The notes under the pieces are model-generated. The model ran no database searches, was not told the origin of the DNA, and was given only the letters and a program-made list of their open reading frames with translations. A stretch of DNA of 64,000 nucleotides from positions 2,046,001-2,110,000 of the forward strand of contig NZ_JACHDR010000001.1 of assembly GCF_014201135.1 (NCBI RefSeq), written 5' to 3'. Each line of letters starts with the position of its first letter. The first letter of the stretch is position 1. This document shows positions 61,965 to 64,000 of the stretch, piece by piece. The stretch is from Neomicrococcus aestuarii (lineage in GTDB: Bacteria > Actinomycetota > Actinomycetes > Actinomycetales > Micrococcaceae). Made by a program: the position numbers and the translations under genes.

Positions 61965-63350
61965 CTAGTTCGCGTACTTGTCCGTGACTTCGAGAGCTTC
62001 GTCGATGGCGTCGAGCGCTTGTTCCAGAACTTCGTCCGGAATGTTCAGTGCTGGCACCACGTGAATGCGGTTGAAGTTCGCGAACGGCAAGATGCCCTTG
62101 GCTTTGAGAGCACCAATGAGTTCGTTCATTTCCGGGCTGGAGCCACCGTAAGCGGCCATGGGTTCCTTGGTCTCACGGTTCTTCACAAGCTCTATAGCCC
62201 AGAACACACCCGCGCCGCGCACGTCGCCAATGGATGGATGGCGTTCCATCATTTGAGCCAAACGAGGACCAATAATGTCCCGGCCCAAACGCTCGGCGTT
62301 CTCGATCATGCCCTCGTCCGCCATGGTGTTGATAGCAGCCACCGCCGCAGCGCACGCTAGCGGGTGACCCGAGTAGGTGAGTCCGCCTGGGTAGACACGG
62401 TCGCGGAAGGTCTCGAAGATGGCATCCGAGATGGCCACGCCGCCGAGAGGAACGTAGCCTGAGTTCACGCCCTTCGCGAAGGTCAAGAGATCCGGAATGA
62501 CGTTCCAATGGTTCACGGAGAACCACTTTCCGGAACGGCCGAAACCTGCCATGACCTCATCCGCGATGTACATGATGCCGTACTTCTTGGTGAGCTCCCG
62601 GACGCCCTCGAGGTAGCCAGCCGGTGGCATGTAAATACCTGCCGTGCCAGGGATCGATTCGAGGATGAGCGCTGCGATATTCTGCGCGCCCTCCAGCACA
62701 ATCATGTCCTCGAGATGGCGCAACGCGCGCTCAGCTTCGTCGGCTTCCGTCGTCGTACCAAAGTAGGAACGGTACGTGTACGCCGGCATGAAGTGAACCA
62801 CTCCGGCATCGCCATAATCGTTGGCAATGCGGCGCGGATCGCCCGTGACATTGACGGCCAACTGCGTGCCGCCGTGGTAGCTGCGGTATGCCGAAAGCAC
62901 CTTGTAGCGACCGGTGTGAAGGCGCGCCATGCGGATGGCGTGCTCTACGGCGTCCGCTCCACCGTTCGTAAAGAACACGTGGTTCAGGTCTCCCGGCGTG
63001 CGCTCTGCAATCAACCGCGCGGCCTCGGAACGTGCAATGTTTACGTGTTGCGGTGCGATGGTGCAGAGCTGGCCAGCCTGCTCCTGGATCGCAGCCACAA
63101 CGGCCGGGTGCTGGTGTCCAATGTTGGTGTTGACCAGCTGGCCGGACATGTCGATGAGCCGGTTGCCGTCGCCGTCCCACACGTAGGACCCCTCGGCCTT
63201 GAGAATCGTCATCGGCTTAAACGGGCCCTGGGCCTGCCAGGAGTGGAACACGTGCTCGCGGTCCAACTCGTAGGCGCGCTTGCCGGCCTCGATGAGCTCT
63301 GCGGACACCTTGGTGTCCGTCAAAGTGTCTGGGGTGAGATTAGTTGTCAT
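61965..63350 (-). CDS. class III aminotransferase (omega-amino acid type)
   Basis: The 461-residue PLP enzyme has GPFKPMTILKAEGSYVWDGDGNRLIDM, VFFTNGGADAVEHAIRMARLHTGRYKVLSAYRSYHGG, the PLP Asp region IMYIADEVMAGFGRSGKW and the lysine in LLTFAKGVNSGYVPLGG. It resembles beta-alanine/taurine/omega-amino acid-pyruvate transaminases. ATG 63350 follows GAGG; an earlier ATG at 63365 overlaps the stop of mmsA (TAATG). Its product aldehyde would be a malonic or methylmalonic semialdehyde, the substrate of the upstream enzyme. Confidence 0.88.
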   Translation of the reverse strand: MTTNLTPDTLTDTKVSAELIEAGKRAYELDREHVFHSWQAQGPFKPMTILKAEGSYVWDGDGNRLIDMSGQLVNTNIGHQHPAVVAAIQEQAGQLCTIAPQHVNIARSEAARLIAERTPGDLNHVFFTNGGADAVEHAIRMARLHTGRYKVLSAYRSYHGGTQLAVNVTGDPRRIANDYGDAGVVHFMPAYTYRSYFGTTTEADEAERALRHLEDMIVLEGAQNIAALILESIPGTAGIYMPPAGYLEGVRELTKKYGIMYIADEVMAGFGRSGKWFSVNHWNVIPDLLTFAKGVNSGYVPLGGVAISDAIFETFRDRVYPGGLTYSGHPLACAAAVAAINTMADEGMIENAERLGRDIIGPRLAQMMERHPSIGDVRGAGVFWAIELVKNRETKEPMAAYGGSSPEMNELIGALKAKGILPFANFNRIHVVPALNIPDEVLEQALDAIDEALEVTDKYAN

Positions 63351-63364
63351 CTGTTCAGTCCTCA

Positions 63365-64000
63365 TTAATCGTTCTGCGGGAAGCCGAGGTTGATTCCGCC
63401 GTGGCTTGGATCCAGCCACTTGGTGGTGACCACCTTGCCACGCGTGAAGAAGTTGACACCCTCCATGCCGTGCGCGTGGGAGTCGCCGAAGAGCGAGTTC
63501 TTCCAGCCACCAAAGGAGTAGTACGCCATCGGCACCGGAATAGGCACGTTGATGCCCACCATGCCCACCTGGACTTCGTTTTCGAAACGGCGAGCCGCGC
63601 CGCCGTCGTTTGTGAAGATCGCGGTGCCGTTGCCGTACTGGTTGGAATTGATGAGCTCTAGGCCCTCGTCATAGCTCGGGACGCGGACCACGGAAAGCAC
63701 AGGGCCAAAAATCTCATCCGTGTAGATGCTCATGTCCGGAGTGACGTGGTCAAACAGCGTGGGGTTCAAGAAGAATCCTTCTCCGTCCGCATCGGGAGTG
63801 GAAGTACGGCCGTCCAGAACCACTGTGGCGCCAGCAGCCTCGCCTGCGTCGATGTAGCCGGAAACCTTGTCCCGGTGCTGCGCAGTAATGAGCGGTCCCA
63901 TGTCGCAGCCGCGCGTACCGTCGCCCACCTTGAGCGTCTTGGTGCGCTCGGCAATCTTCGCCACCAGTTCATCGGCGATAGATTCCACAGCAACAATGGC
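63365..64000 (-). CDS. mmsA: methylmalonate-semialdehyde dehydrogenase (acylating), C-terminal part
   Basis: The gene runs off the right edge; 211 codons to the stop are present. DEIFGPVLSVVRVPSYDEGLELINSNQYGNGTAIFTNDGGAARRFENEVQVGMVGINVPIPVPMAYYSFGGWKNSLFGDSHAHGMEGVNFFTRGKVVTTKW is the distinctive C-terminus of MmsA. The enzyme makes acetyl- or propionyl-CoA from (methyl)malonate semialdehyde with NAD and CoA. The catalytic Cys lies outside the window. It is followed by the aminotransferase gene, forming a beta-alanine or valine-type catabolic pair. Confidence 0.93.
   Translation of the reverse strand, partial: AIVAVESIADELVAKIAERTKTLKVGDGTRGCDMGPLITAQHRDKVSGYIDAGEAAGATVVLDGRTSTPDADGEGFFLNPTLFDHVTPDMSIYTDEIFGPVLSVVRVPSYDEGLELINSNQYGNGTAIFTNDGGAARRFENEVQVGMVGINVPIPVPMAYYSFGGWKNSLFGDSHAHGMEGVNFFTRGKVVTTKWLDPSHGGINLGFPQND

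Overview
The window is chromosomal DNA from a high-GC Gram-positive bacterium. It looks like an actinobacterium of the Micrococcaceae (Arthrobacter/Micrococcus/Kocuria group), though the genus cannot be fixed from sequence alone. The signs are GTG starts with strong AAGGAG ribosome sites, Ser-rich lipoproteins with LTGC/LTAC lipoboxes, DtxR-type iron boxes, a tandem glycine riboswitch before gcvP, a TipA-like MerR regulator and Tat-exported phosphatases. No rRNA, tRNA, CRISPR array, insertion sequence or prophage was recognised.

Layout. 1-11.6 kb: the end of an acyl-CoA dehydrogenase, a MaoC hydratase, then a transport and C1 cluster. This cluster holds an SsuABC/TauABC-like ABC importer with two lipoproteins, an acyl-CoA ligase, a LigM/DesA-type tetrahydrofolate O-demethylase, a divergent MetF, a PadR regulator and PurU. 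I read it as uptake and demethylation of a methoxylated aromatic acid, with the methyl group oxidised through folate. 11.7-19 kb: a glutaminase-STAS-cNMP fusion, a TipA-like regulator, an alkB-tag repair pair, an AI-2E transporter and a semialdehyde dehydrogenase. 19-27 kb: small oxidoreductase and hydrolase genes, a repeat-rich gap, an acyl-CoA dehydrogenase, a PhzF-MFS-TetR operon and an MscS channel. 27-31 kb: an iron-siderophore ABC importer behind a DtxR box.

31-38 kb: SDR and metallo-beta-lactamase pair, a Tat phosphoesterase, a MarR regulator divergent from an ABC exporter, tandem repeats and a flavin reductase. 38-43.7 kb: a GST, a flavin monooxygenase surrounded by palindromic repeats, an RNase H fusion and a serine hydrolase. 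43.6-46.6 kb: a flavinylated redox trio (ferric-reductase-like protein, FMN-binding protein, ApbE). 46.7-56.8 kb: SGNH hydrolase, VIT iron/manganese transporter with a second DtxR-like box, the riboswitch-controlled gcvP-gcvT-gcvH-sdaA operon, an MFS transporter and L-lactate dehydrogenase. 56.9-64 kb: two amine/amino-acid oxidases, PhoD, a small membrane protein, a class III aminotransferase and the end of mmsA.

Three patterns cut across genes. A 13-mer, AGTACGACGACGC, occurs exactly seven times on both strands in coding and non-coding DNA. Short tandem duplications repeatedly sit on or directly behind stop codons. A family of long palindromes clusters around the flavin monooxygenase gene.
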